From assembly GCA_911728455.2 (NCBI GenBank), contig OU452229.1, forward strand, positions 9,104,811 through 9,168,810: a DNA stretch of 64,000 nt, read 5' to 3'. Source of the DNA: Marthasterias glacialis. Its lineage: Eukaryota > Echinodermata > Asteroidea > Forcipulatida > Asteriidae. Positions within the stretch are counted from its first letter, which is position 1. Every line of letters begins with the position of its first letter. Below, piece after piece: positions 46,731 to 58,492 of this stretch. Both the position numbers and the translations under genes were made by a program. A model generated the notes under the pieces. That model saw nothing but the letters and a program-made list of their open reading frames with translations, had not been told where the DNA came from and ran no database searches.

Positions 46731-47812
46731 TTTTACGTAGTAAGCAACATGAATTCCAATCTTTCATGGAACTCCATCCCCTGGACATTGTTTTTGTCAC
46801 TGAGACATGGATGTCACCCAGTGACAGTGACACCATTTCTTCTTGTCTATCTGGATACACAAGTATTCGGCGTGATTGAGATAATCGAGGTGGTGGTATC
46901 ATGGCAATAGTCAATGAGCAATTACTACCAGCACATCTTGATCATTTTGACCGTATGATGGATATTGAACTTACTTGGCTGTCTTTAACTGTAAAGCATT
47001 CTAGATGGCTAGTTGGTCTTGTCTACAGGCCTCCAAACTCCAACATCACTTTCTCTGAGGAATTACAGGATGCACATAATAGCATCCAACCCATACTCCA
47101 TAACTATGAAGGTCTCATCCTACTTGGGGATTTTAACATAAATTGGCAAACTGAGTCGGCATCTAGAGTTCATCTTCAAAAAAAACCCGCTAACTCCCTT
47201 GAATTTACCCAGATAGTTAAGGATGTACATGTAACTCGTCCTTCCAACAACTCATCCTAAATTGGATCCACAATTAACTTCATCTTCACAAACCGGCCAG
47301 AGAAGTTTACTCTGGTTGAATCCTTTGTCAATCCAGTCAGCAGAGACCATCATGCAATTAGCTTTACATTTAGTGCACTAAAAGCCCCACCTCAACCCTC
47401 ATTCATCAGATCGTATTTTCAATACAGTAAAGCCGACATGACTCATCTTGAGACTCTTCTACACCTTACATCATGGTCTGCCTTCATGGATGATACCAAC
47501 CTTGATGCATCATGGGAAGGCTTTATGGACATTCTGCAGGCTGCCATCCATGATAGCGTACCAAGGAAACAATGCAGGCGTACTAAAGTTTCCCCATGGA
47601 TAACGCAAGAACCAAAAAAACTAATTTACTTCAAGCATAAACTGTTTACAAAAGCCAAACACTCCAGTTCTAGTTCGGCATGGCTGCATTACAAACAGAT
47701 ACGCAATAAGGTGAAATATTCAACTAAAGCAGCCTACTGGAAATATGTGAATAATCTTTTTGCTGCAAAAGACAACAACCGCAGCTTCTGGTATTTTGTC
47801 AGAGACCAGTGA
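46731..47812 (+). pseudogene. LINE B apurinic-type endonuclease domain
   Basis: Pieces in order: FQSFMELHPLDIVFVTETWM (catalytic Glu in TETW), a stop, then RGGGIMAIV, WLVGLVYRPPNSN, LILLGDFNINW (Asp/Asn site), INFIFTNRP, and SRDHHAISFTF, the Asp-His end of the catalytic site. A linker follows (WITQEPKKLIYFKHKLFTKA, AYWKYVNNLFAA). One stop at 47258 and one at 47810 break the frame. All the catalytic residues that I can place are retained. Confidence 0.82.
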
Positions 47813-47829
47813 AAATCTAAGCGCCACCT

Positions 47830-49460
47830 TTTAATGAGTTGTTCACGTCTGTTCACTCTCCTCCTCAATCTTGTATATCGATGCCACCACCCTGTACTCT
47901 TCCAATCCCAGAACTTCCGCAGATTCAAATTGAACTAAGATGGTTAATAAATTCATTGCGAAATCTCAACCCTCACAAGACATCGGGCCCTAATGGGATT
48001 TCACCAACAGTTTTTTGTTCAACTGCTTCCTCCATTGCTCCATCATTGTTACGCTTGATGAATGCATCACTTTTACTCTGCACCCTCCCGTTGGAATGGA
48101 AGTTATCAAGCGTCACCCCTGTGTTCAAATCTGCCAAGCGAACTGACATCAAAAAAGAATCGCCCGATTGCCCTAACCTCTGTTGTCTGCAAAATCTTGG
48201 AAAGGGCTGTTGCTGATAATATTAATGACCACATCTCTTACAACTGTCTTGCCAATGATGATCAGCATGGATTTACCATATGCAAATCCTGCGTCACCCA
48301 ACTTACAAATGCAATCTATGACTGGGCTTCGATCATGGACAAGCCCTGCCCACCTACAACTGACATTGCCTTCTTGGACTTTAGTAAAGCATTCGATGTT
48401 ATGCCTCATCACACACTACTTGAAAAACTTGCTCAGAACTTCAACATCCGTGGTCAAACTTGGTCATGGATCAAAGCATTCTTGATTGGCTGGTCTCAGC
48501 GTGTGATGTGCAAAGGAGCTTTTTCGCCCTGGTCTCCTGTCACATCTGGCATCCCCCAAGGAAGTGTCCTCGGTCCCCTACTTTTTAACTTATTTATCAG
48601 TGACATATCCCATAACCTCAACTCCAAATGTTTGCTCTTGGCTGATGACACGCTTATTTATAGACCTATCCGGAACCCTGAAGATGAGCTCTCCTTGCAA
48701 GCTGACCTTGATGCCCTTGGCTCGTGGAGTGCATCTAAGGGGATGAAACTAAACACAAACAAATCAATGATAATGCACATGTCCAGATCTACAAAGGCAT
48801 TATTAGTCCCTCCTCAGTACTCTATTCATGGATCCCCATTATCAGTTTGCACTCATTACAAATACCTAGGTGTAACGATCAACAAAACTTTAACCTGGAA
48901 TGACCACGTGGATAGTGTAGTGTAGTTGCCAGGGCAAATAAGACATCTGGCACATTGCTGGTGGCACATTCACAACAGCACTAATGTCCCTTTACCGTTC
49001 ACTCGTCCTGCCAATTTTGGAGTATGGGTTGCCTGCCTGGTGCCCATATACTTTGTCATTATTATCCAAACTTGAACATGTACAGAGAAGGGCTACCAGA
49101 ATGTTTCTCAAACAGAGAGGAGCCATGTCTAATGAAGACAGATTCCAAACACTGAACTAGCAAACCCTTGATTGCAGACGTCAAAGACTCTCTGTTTAAT
49201 TCACCAGTAAATGTTTACTAGGTTCAATTAATTGTACATGTACTACCATCAACTTACATACATCAATCAACACTCGCCACTTAGACACTCCTGTTTTCAA
49301 TCATCTCTATGCTAGAATCTTAAGTCTTAAGCACAAAGCTATCCATTCATTTCTTCGTCTTTGGAGTAGTTTACCCCTAAATGTCCAGAATGCCCTTACC
49401 CTAGAATCATTTAAATGTTTTAATAACTCCTTACGCAGCCACTTCCAAGATGTCTAATTT
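47830..49460 (+). pseudogene. LINE B reverse transcriptase (CR1/L2-like)
   Basis: RT motifs in order: LNPHKTSGPNGISPTVF, NRPIALTSVVCKILER after a frameshift near 48150, IAFLDFSKAFD, SGIPQGSVLGPLLFNLFISD, LLADDTLIYRPI, GMKLNTNKSMIM and YKYLGVTINKTLTWNDHV. A stop-frame change at 48925 separates a C-terminal part ending LRLWSSLPLNVQNALTLESF. The catalytic pair is LADD. The 3' end is probably near 49460 plus UTR. The longest uninterrupted piece is 287 codons (48062-48925), so the copy is fairly young. Confidence 0.87.
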
Positions 49461-49469
49461 ATATGTTTT

Positions 49470-50110
49470 ATTTGTATTATTATTTGTTTTTGGATAGTTC
49501 TTTTTGTTGGTTTTACCTGGCAGCTATTTGTAATAACCATGTAGACTCAGTTCATTCTGAGGTCAATACTTAGTAACTTGTGCTTACATCAGTGTATGTT
49601 GAAACAAAATTATTCTGATCAATGTTTAATTTTATTTTTATTATTTTTATTGCACGATACCAAAGCATGCAAAAGAAATAATAATAATAATTATTAATAA
49701 TAAGTCTTTATCCATAAATGTTTGTTTTATTCATAGAAATTTTTATAATGTGCCGAAATTTGCTTTTACAAAATGTATATTTAACAATTTTTTTTTATTT
49801 GCTCTGTTCTCTGTTGCTCATGTGCCATTTTAAGAGTGGATTAATAGGCTTTCGAGTGGTTAAATCCACTTTTATTAATCCTGGCCATCTTAGAATGGAA
49901 GTCTTTTTGTCTACATTGATATTTTTACTGTTGTCTTGCCTGGACCTATTTATTGTTGCCTTCAATATTTTCCTTCAACTAGTTCCTACATGTACATGTA
50001 GTTTACATTGTTTCACCGTTTATTAGATTGTTTTAAGTATTGTATTCTTTCTCATGATGTTGTATGCTTGCTTGAATTTTAGGCTGAATAAATAATAATA
50101 ATATTAGTAA
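49470..50110 (+). repeat. LINE 3' flank with (AAT)n tails
   Basis: AT-rich DNA with (TAA/ATA)n tracts at 49676-49705 and 50088-50105. Such tails are typical of CR1/L2-type 3' ends; either could mark the end of LINE B. No gene seen. Confidence 0.5.
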
Positions 50111-51205
50111 TAGTAAACATCATGGCTACCGATGTGTTTTAACATGTCACTGTCACTAGTGTCAGTACCAGCTTGGAGATTCTTCATAAAATTACGGCAG
50201 TGGATATTTTACCAGCAACGGTAATATTATCCGAAACGTTATTTGATTGTACTGCAATTTCGGACTTTATTTCCCTCTAAAAAAAATCCTTTAAAACCAC
50301 AAATCAGAAAAAGAAAAGGTACACACATGTAATACTGTACAATTAAATTGAGTCAATTAAAAAAAAAAAAAATTATTTACTGGGATGATGATTATTTTTT
50401 TAAAGGGACACACCGGCTTACTGTTTACCTAATTTAGTGATGTGGAATGACAGACAATAATTTTTAAATGTTGTTCTTAAAAAAAAATCATCAAAATATC
50501 ACGTAATTAACGAAAAATGTGAAAAAAACAAAACACGGTCAAAGGTCAGCTTATACGCTTTTCCAGCTGTTCCAACTGTCAAGTTAACGTGACAATGTTG
50601 CACAATGTTGTAAGTAAACTGGTGCTCTGTTTATGTATGAATTATTACAATGAAACAAACCCGTCCATCAAAATTATGGCAAAGACCACATCCTTCATGT
50701 TCTCATCGTGACCAGCCTGCTGCAGTCTAAAAACTAATGGTAGTGTCCCTAATCTTGGACCATCTTTTCACATTGGCTTGGCCAATAACAGTCATGTGCC
50801 AAGCGAGCCTCCTGCTTTCGCTGCAAACGGATTGCCAATCCTGGCAGGCTTTAGCGAAGGCATTCTCCCGTTTTTCGGGCGATGACTTCACTGGCCGGCC
50901 GCGGCCACCGCCACCGTTTTTTTGTTGTGGCGATTGGGGGGAGTGGACATTATGCAGCTATCATAGAAGTAGATAGATCAGCTGTATGGGATAAACATTC
51001 CCCGTCGTCGTCCCGCGTGTGCGTAGCGCAGGATACACGTTACAATAGTTAGGGGATAATAGCTAGGGGTACAGACTAAAACCCTCGTAAAAAAATGTGA
51101 TTGTTGGTCTGGCTCCCTACCCCTCCGACAAGCTCCCAAGCTTACGGCTAGACCGACCGGCAAGCTGGGGAGTTCAGGCCCCGGGGTTTGTCTCTCTGGC
51201 CAATG
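50111..51205. other. Non-coding stretch
   Basis: No supported gene. A GC-rich part lies at 50890-51020 and 51110-51190. AT-rich A-tracts occur at 50358-50370. Nothing else seen. Confidence 0.3.
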
Positions 51206-52000
51206 TTGCCATCAGAATTCATGATTTGTTCCCGAAAACACACATATTGGCGCCAATATTACTGTCAAAATTCGCGATTTGTACCCCAAGTCCCAAATAT
51301 TGACTACAATATTGCTATCATCATTCAAGACATACATAGGGCCCCAACGTCGCAAACCCATTTTTTTTTAGCAACTTACATGTAGGTAGCACCCCATTGT
51401 GCAGCCGGGGTCTGGTTAAGGAAAATGAGTGCTCCATTACCACACTACGAGTATACAACCAGCATGTTACTTGCTAGCCTATGTCAGAGATTACAGTGTC
51501 TAGGTTTACTACCACTATCACACAGTACACATGGTTTATGGACACCAAAAGTTCCTGGAATAAAAAAAATCATGCATTAATTGGTCGTGAAGTAAGTCAC
51601 AAATACTGACGGCAATACTGTCGTCAATATTTGAGACTTAGGGCCCTAAGTTGTGAATATTGCCCTCAATATTTGTGACTTTGTGTATTACAAGTCGTGA
51701 AGATTGACGGCAATATTGGTGTCAATAATTATGATTCGTTTTGTAGGGTACAAACCGTGTATTTTTACGGCAATATTGGAGGAAAACATTGGTAATAGGG
51801 CAAAATCTTGCATTTTGACTCGATATTGCCGTCAATATTTGTGACTTTGGGTACAAGTCGTGAATATGGAAGGCAATTGGTGTCAATATTTGTGATTTAG
51901 GGTACAAATTGTGAATTTTGACTCAATATTGTCGTAAATATTTGTGACTTTGGGCCCTAATAAGTTGTGAATATTGACGGCCATATTTGCGTCGATATCT
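51206..52000. repeat. Inverted arrays of ~50-bp degenerate units with CAATATTG cores (foldback-like 1)
   Basis: From 51594 to 52000 about eight degenerate units of 50-58 bp follow one another, each like GTGAATATTGACGGCAATAT then GTCAATATTTGTGACTTTGG and GTACAAGT. At 51206-51342 roughly 2.5 units appear in inverted orientation (GATTTGTACCCCAAGTCCCAA..., CAATATTG). A unique spacer of ~250 bp separates the arms. No coding meaning is evident. Confidence 0.75.
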
Positions 52001-52024
52001 ACGTGCGATGTCCCTTTGGATGCT

Positions 52025-52886
52025 GGTCATCTCGCCCCCAAACACTCTCGCCCCCAACAATCTCGCCCCCAACAATCTCGCCCCCAAACAATCTCGCCCC
52101 CAGCCTTTGACAATCTCGCCCCCTGACAATCTCGCCCCCAAACAAAGTCGCCCCCTGATGATGACTGGAAGTTCTGATGACTTACGGTGTAAACTTAGAA
52201 ATTAATTGATGGGAGATGTTGTCGCAATGCTGTCAAAAACTTGTATGATATTTTGTCAGAAAAGTATCCGCTTATAATCATCCACTGAACGAAGTTTGAG
52301 AAGGGTATTGAAAAATCACAACAAAGAAGTGTGAAATGCTCTGCAACTAATAACCACCGTCCCATTGATCTCTTCCACGGCGGCGGACTATAGTTTGCGA
52401 TCGATCGATTTCGGTAATCAGTGAATCAAATCAAAGTGGCATTTTTCAATGTGCACCCCAGCTTGTCAGGTGACACGTTCAATGACTGACGGTTTGATTT
52501 TGTCTCCACGAAATGCCCCTGAGTGCATTAAAAAATTATTTTTATTCAAGAGTGAGAGACAATTTTCAATAAGAAATCACAGAACATCCTAACAACAACA
52601 TGTACCATTCCTTACTACGAGGGAGATCATTCACATATTCTTTGTTTTTTAATTTACGCATTTTCCTTTATTTTCGAAATCGACTTTAAGTGAACACTTA
52701 ATTAACTTCATCATGGTTAAAAAGGCGACTTTTCCAATTTTTTCTTCAGATTGTCAGGGGGCGACTTTGTTTGGGGGCGAGATTGTCAGGGGGCGAGATT
52801 GTCAAAGGCTGGGGCGAGATTGTTTGGGGGCGAGATTGTTGGGGGCGAGTTTGTTGGGGGCGAGAGTGTTTGGGGGCGAGATGACC
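52025..52886. mobile_element. Foldback-type element with tandem-repeat arms (foldback-like 2)
   Basis: The left arm 52025-52157 contains eight 14-22-bp units of the type ATCTCGCCCCCAACA. The right arm 52751-52886 is its near-exact inverse, including the same irregular unit with AGCCTTTGA in the fifth position. A ~590-bp AT-rich loop lies between. Termini extend slightly to TCCCTTT/GGATG and CCGTCCCTTT. This is the architecture of foldback (FB) elements. No transposase. Confidence 0.88.
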
Positions 52887-53177
52887 GGCCTCCGTCCCTT
52901 TAAAGCCACCATAGGTAGGATGTCAGTGCAACAGAGACTGACGTCTTGTCAGTGCTAATTCCAAGCTAAAGAATGTTGACGAAAACTTAAAGGGGCTGTG
53001 TTGACATGATTATAGCAGGCATGCGGCTGTGCATAGAAAGATGAACTCTCAGCTCACCCAGACACTGCACACACACACTCTTGCAGTCAAATCACAGAGC
53101 AGAGGGTGTCGTCTTTGTCAACAAAGTGATGTGACAGCCGGTGTGCATGCGCACAAAGTAAAAAAACTGGGTTATTC

Positions 53178-53331
53178 CTAGACCCAGTAACTGGGGTGCT
53201 GTACTCCTTTTTGTTAGATTTTGACTTCTACTGCTGCTATCTGTTGGTAGTACGGCCGATAAACATGATAAAAGGCAAAATCTCTGAAAATGGAGTACAG
53301 GCTACGCACGCGCCCCAGTTACTGGGTCTAG
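53178..53331. mobile_element. 154-bp MITE with CTAGACCC termini (family D)
   Basis: Perfect 19-bp inverted termini CTAGACCCAGTAACTGGGG / CCCCAGTTACTGGGTCTAG. The terminal sequence is itself partly palindromic. A second, truncated copy starts at 60354. Non-coding. Confidence 0.9.
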
Positions 53332-53976
53332 ATTATTCCATCCTACTGCTATTATAATCATGACGAAAGCCCCTTTTACTGCTATAGTATATGTATAAAT
53401 CATATAATTTATTTTAACTTTTTTTATTAAATGATTATTTAAGATCAAAATTACCTCAAACGTTGCTGTATATTTTAAGCACAAACGACCACGATAACAA
53501 AAAGAATTCATTGTCAATGTTGCCGTTTGCAGACCCGAAGATGAAACCAAGCTTACTCTGGCATTCAATAATCACGGAGATGAAACTTGAACCTGAACCA
53601 ACCCCGATTCCTCACTAAAAACATGGAATATGGGAATATATGGGAATATATCGGCATTAGCTGCGGTATTCGTTGTCGTCAGCTAGATCGTGTGGTACCA
53701 TGGTATTTTCGTCGGCCTGTGTTGTGTGGTTCTAATTCTCCGTCCATGCAATGTGAATAAACCGAAAGAGGGCGCATTCTATTCAGGCTCTTATTATCAT
53801 CTATATTAGTAATAGCAGGAGCACTACAGGGAAACAATACCGGTACAAGCCGACGCAAGAAAAATTCAAAGGAGTGCGCAATCCATTCAGGCTCCAATCA
53901 TCATGACCGTATGTAATAGCATAAACACGTCAAGGAATATGACGTTTTGCTAGCAGACGACGCCAACCGGTGCCAA

Positions 53977-54002
53977 ACCACTGATCTCTAGAGATCAGTG
54001 GT
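53977..54002. repeat. 26-bp perfect palindrome
   Basis: ACCACTGATCTCT and its exact complement AGAGATCAGTGGT adjoin with no loop. Possibly the relic of a palindromic insertion; its function is unknown. Confidence 0.9.
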
Positions 54003-54617
54003 GTTAATAAACAACGACATTTTCACAGGTTAGTTTTATATTACATATATCTCGATTTGTGCAAAGAATGGAATTGTTTCAAGCAGAATTATGTCCCGAA
54101 AATACCGGATTTGTGAGAAATATCTGACGTCCAAAACCCACCGCCAATAACTTTAATGCGGCCTAGGAATGTTAATCCAGTAGGAATTATTAGTGTAGTA
54201 GCTTCTTCCTCTTACAAGTAAGATATGAATTATATATATTTTTTTTTATGATTCGTAGCCAACGATTGTGAGTTTTTGTTTACGTTTTCGTGTTTGGATG
54301 TTGTGATTTTTGACATTTTTAACTACGGGAAAAAGAGCCAACGTGTAACCATTGTTCAATATGGCAGCAAACGTGAGTCGATTCAACCGAAGCCACCAGT
54401 TCAGACCATCTTCACTGAGTATCTTGATGTTTGTCCTTCTTGGAGGTATGACTTTAAAACATTATAAGAACACAGCAAACTGTATTATCAAGGGATACAT
54501 CCATGGTCCACAGCATACCAGAAAAATTCCATTTTTTGACCACTCAACCGTACAACCAAATCTGACCTTCAATCATCAGTCAAGTGGACTAACGACTATA
54601 GCATAAAATATCTAGAT

Positions 54618-55067
54618 TTGAGGATAGCCGATGCGTACTTTATATCGTACTTTTGTGCAAACAACCCTAAAAGCGGTATGGGACTAGATCATCGACTTCT
54701 CAGGCCACAGAAAAAGGGGAGAACATTATCATCGTCACTACTTTTAGCCATAACTCTTGCTGGGGACATCGAGACAAACCCAGGACCAGGTCCTGGAAGA
54801 AAGCCCAAATATCCATGTGGCATGTGCCACAAAGCTGTAAAGGAAAATGACCCGAGTATTTGTTGTGATGTTTGCAAAAACTGGATTCATAACAGGTGCT
54901 CAGGAGTTACTGATTCATCATATGCCCACTTAATGAAACTTACTCTTTTTACCTGGATTTGCCCATCATGTGAGCTACATCGTAATACCAAATGTACATC
55001 TAAGTTCAGGAGTAAACCACAAAAAACCACCTATAAAGCAAAAGAAAAACCACGACAAAATCGCTGA
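54618..55067 (+). pseudogene. LINE ORF1 with 2A-like motif and PHD-type finger (LINE C)
   Basis: A 149-residue frame: a hydrophobic stretch LLLAITLA, then GDIETNPGP at 54762-54788, an exact 2A-type core, then a proline-rich PGPGRKPKYP and a C4HC3 (PHD-like) finger (CGMCHKAV, CCDVCKNWIHNRC, WICPSCELH), then a Lys/Arg-rich tail. It ends TGA at 55065. In the next frame the endonuclease begins with a small overlap (KTAVINCRSIRG from 55067). Ribosome skipping at NPG|P would separate the upstream part from the finger protein. The start is uncertain because related text exists upstream from 54350. Confidence 0.82.
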
Positions 55068-55801
55068 AAACAGCCGTCATTAACTGTAGGAGCATTAGAG
55101 GGAAGGTTGATCAAATTCAGAGCTTCATTACTACTGAGGAGATAGATATATTAATAGGAACTGAATCCTGGCTTAATCCATCAATCAAATCATGTGAAAT
55201 TTTCCCACCGGACTTTACTGTTCATAGAAAAGATAGGGCCAAAAATGAACATGGCGGAGTGTTCATAGCTGTTAAAAACAACATTCCGAACATGGAGAGA
55301 CTCGACTTTTTGATCGATGACAGTGAATTAGTCTGGTGCCAACTAACACTTAATAGCGAAAACATTTTTATCGGGTCTTTCTATAGACCACCTGAAGGGA
55401 ACACTGAGTCGCTTGCTCATTTGGAAGAAAGCCTTACAAAGATTTATAGTCAAACTAGATCACCATTTGTTGTGCTTGGCGGAGATTTTAACATCCCTGG
55501 GCTACACTGGAATTCAGAGGATTCTCAAAATCCACATGGCAGATTACAGCAAAAAATTGTTGAAATTGCAAATGACTTTCACTTAGATCAACAAGTTAGC
55601 TTCACAACACGAAGGCATCTAAATGGTACTGAAAATACTTTGGACCTTCTATTTACCACAATGCCTGCACTGGTAAAAAACGTTAGACCTTCTCCTGGTA
55701 TAAGTGACCGTGAAGCCGTCATTGCGGACATCTATACGAAATCACCTTTGAATGGCGAAACCTCCCAGAGATCGGATCCTTCAATTGAAAAAAATAGATG
55801 A
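55067..55801 (+). pseudogene. LINE C endonuclease domain, catalytic His lost
   Basis: A nearly open frame: KTAVINCRSIRGKVDQIQ, ILIGTESWLNPSIKS (catalytic Glu), HGGVFIAVKNNIP, IFIGSFYRPPEGN, VVLGGDFNIPGLHWNSED, TLDLLFTTMP, PSPGISDREAVIADI. The usual terminal SDH of APE-type endonucleases reads SDR here, which should abolish cleavage. A stop follows at 55799. Confidence 0.82.
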
Positions 55802-55846
55802 AACTGAAATAAAAACAGCAGCATCCTGTATGGCAAAAGACTTTTT

Positions 55847-57250
55847 TTGACTCAAAACCCTCATTTAAATTCCATTGACACAAACTGGAATAATTTTCGA
55901 AACTCAATGCAACAAATCATTAAAACATTTGTTCCAAAGAAGACCATTGAAGGACGACAAAGGCCTCCGTGGATCAGCACTGGTTTGATGAGACTCATTA
56001 GAAAAAAAGAAAGACATTACATTAAAGCAAAACAATCTGGAACAGGGAGGATTGGATCAAATTCAAAAATACCAAAAAGACTGTCGATAAAGAAATACGC
56101 CGTGCACACCGAAACTATGTTCGAAACATAGTAGAGGAAGGAAACCCTAGGACATTTTGGCGTTATGTTAAATCAAAGCGGAGGGACGACTCTGGCAGCC
56201 AGGTGCTTAAATCCAATGAGCAGTTGTTCACCGCAGATAAAGATAAGGCTGAAATTCTCGCTGATCAATTCTCTAGCGTGTTTACAACAGATGATACATC
56301 AGACCTGCCTGAAATGCCTGTATATCATCATTCCTGAATGACCGTCTCCAACACGTACAGATAAATGGACACCCATCTGGCATAAAGTTTTGAGCGGCAT
56401 TCCTCAAGGTACTGTCCTAGGACCCCACTTGTTTCTTATTTACATCAACGATATAGTTAAAAACATAAATTCAACTCTTTGCCGACGACTGTTTGATTTA
56501 CAACACCGTTAACTCGCAAAAGGATGAACAGGTCATCCAAGATGACCTGAACAGACTTTCAGAATGGGGAACTACATGGAAAATGAACTTCAACATCAGA
56601 AAATCCCAATCCATGAGAATTACCAGGAAAAGGAACCCAGGTGCTACATCGTACATGATCCAAGGTACACAGCTGGAAGAGACAAATGAATTCCAGTACC
56701 TTGGCATTAAAATTCAGAACAATCTAAGTTGGAACAGTCAAATAAATCACGTAACCGCAAAAGCCACCAGAACTCTTAATTTTATTATCAGGAATTTTTC
56801 ACAGTGTTCTAAATCTGTAAAAGAAAAGCTCTACACAACCCTAGTGAGATCAATTTTGGAATATGGCTGGCTTCTTGGGATCCTTATACAAATAAAAACA
56901 CATCTCAGCTTGAAAAGATTCAGCGAAGAGCGGCTCGCTTTGTCACTGGAAACTTCACATTAACATCTAGCGTTTCAAGATTGATTTCTTCATTAAACTG
57001 GGACACACTGGCTTGCCGAAGACGTTATCATCGACGTTATCACCACGGGGTCTATTGCCATTCAACATGGAAATTACACTGCATCTAAAATAACAAGACA
57101 GAGAAGGGGACATACCAAGCAATACCAACAGGCTACTACAAAGACTTCAATTTTTGCAAACTCTTTTTTCCCACGTACAATCAGAGACTGGAACGAGCTG
57201 CCACAACACATAATAGCGCTCCTCTGACTTGTCGAGGTAAAACAATATCC
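55847..57250 (+). pseudogene. LINE C reverse transcriptase, internally deleted
   Basis: After a linker (RQRPPWISTGLMRLIRKK) and RTFWRYVKSKRRDD, the frame jumps from SVFTTDDTSDLPEMPVY to the RT middle: [19 protein letters not shown] around 56398-56455 and, after a one-base shift, [13 protein letters not shown] (56472-56500), then FQYLGIKIQNNLSWNSQI. The fingers/palm part with the first catalytic Asp (as in LDFSKAFD) is missing, so about 0.3-0.4 kb is deleted. The 3' end has SIFANSFFPRTIRDWNELP-type text (57140-57205). Confidence 0.8.
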
Positions 57251-57357
57251 TGCGTGTAAAGAATGCAAAATAGTTTTAACATTGAAATTACAACAGGAAA
57301 ACTCATGAAATGTAACATTTTATTCTTGTATTTTTTAATCTCAAAAGTCCAGATATC

Positions 57358-57462
57358 AAATGGGGGGGGGGGGGGGGCACCCGGGAGCGGGGGGGGGGGG
57401 GCCACGGACATAAGTTGGGGGCACGTGCCCCCCCCCCCCCCCCGTGCCCCCCCCCTCAGTTA
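57358..57462. repeat. G and C homopolymer block
   Basis: Runs of 17 and 12 G, then 17 and 9 C, with CCCGGGAGC and GTGCC between. It lies between LINE C and the DIRS relic. G tracts could form quadruplexes; assembly error is also likely in such sequence. Confidence 0.85.
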
Positions 57463-57469
57463 CGCCACA

Positions 57470-58492
57470 GCCTGGTCGAACTCGACAGCTCGTTTTTCTT
57501 GGATGTACTCAAGTTTCTTGGATTTATTTTCTCTTCAAGATAAGGATACAGCTCCACCAGTTAGACATCGTCTAAGTTTTGAGAGACTCACTCTCTCAGC
57601 GGATCTTCCGGGCTCTCTAAATGTTATAGCAGACAATCTTTCGAGGGTCTTCAGCGACCGTTCAGAATGGCATCTTCACCCTATTTCAGGAGATCATGTT
57701 CAAGCTGAGCTTCACCCCAAAGGTAGATCTTTTTGCCACACGACTGAACACCCAATGACAGACCTTCGTTTCTTCGCAACCAGATTCAATGGCTTGGAAA
57801 ATAGATGCATTCCTTCTCAGCTGGGAAGGGTATAACAGCCACGTTTACCCACCCTTCACACTTCTGGCCAGATGTCTTCACAAGATCAGCGAGGACAAGA
57901 CAACAGTGGCTCCCGGTGGCTCCGATTTGGACGGCACAACCTTGGTACCCGATCAGACTACTGGAATTAGCGATTGCCACCCCTGTCCTGCTTCCGAGAA
58001 GGCAATAATTATCTCCTTCAGTTGTCACACAACCAGTAAGACATTCATCTGCTACATACCACTCTACAGTTAGCCGCTTGGAAACTATCAGGGGAAATGT
58101 CCAAGCAACAGGTATTTCGCGAACTGTGTCAAATACCATCCTTGCATCATGGAGAGAAAAATTCTCTATTCAGTACGAGTCTGCATGGAAGAAATGGTGT
58201 AGCTGGTGTCTTCAGAGGAAGATTATTCCCGTTCGGTCATCTTTAGCGGATTGTTGGAAGTTTAACAACATTTGTTTGACGAGGGTTTATTTTACAGAAC
58301 ACTAAATGTTTATACCGCTCTGATATTTCTTCAGTTCATGTTTTTATTGAAGGTTTACCTATTGGTCAACATTACCTCGTTAAACGATTCTTCAAAGGTG
58401 TTCTGAATTTAAGGCCCCGCATCCTTGATACAGTCTTCAAGTCATGGCCTAACAGTTGTCGTTTGGCTATCAGACAACTCACTCTAAAATGA
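57470..58492 (+). pseudogene. DIRS-group relic: RNase H end and tyrosine recombinase start
   Basis: Across frameshifts: HRLSFERLTLSADLPGSL, NVIADNLSRVFSDRSEW, then a VDLFATRLN-like segment, KIDAFLLSWEGYNSHVYPPF, WTAQPWYPIRLLELA; then the recombinase N-terminus ASWREKFSIQYESAWKKW-CSWCLQR, and YRSDISSVHVFIEGLPIGQH, LVKRFFKGVLNLRPR. The order RT/RNase H followed by recombinase-type text is characteristic of DIRS/PAT/Ngaro elements. The catalytic recombinase part, including the Tyr, is absent. Identification is by recalled motifs. Confidence 0.8.

Noticed and set aside
50660..50740. Possible - strand mini-exon (MKDVVFAIILMDG before a GT)
   Set aside because: Too short, no protein family recognised and no partner exon.
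52025..52157. CRISPR-like array (regular 15-bp units)
   Set aside because: Units are contiguous with no unique spacers, the array has an inverted partner, and the genome is an animal.
53450..53568. Possible - strand first exon ending TTTGAG|GTAATT
   Set aside because: No recognised protein and weak donor; probably chance.
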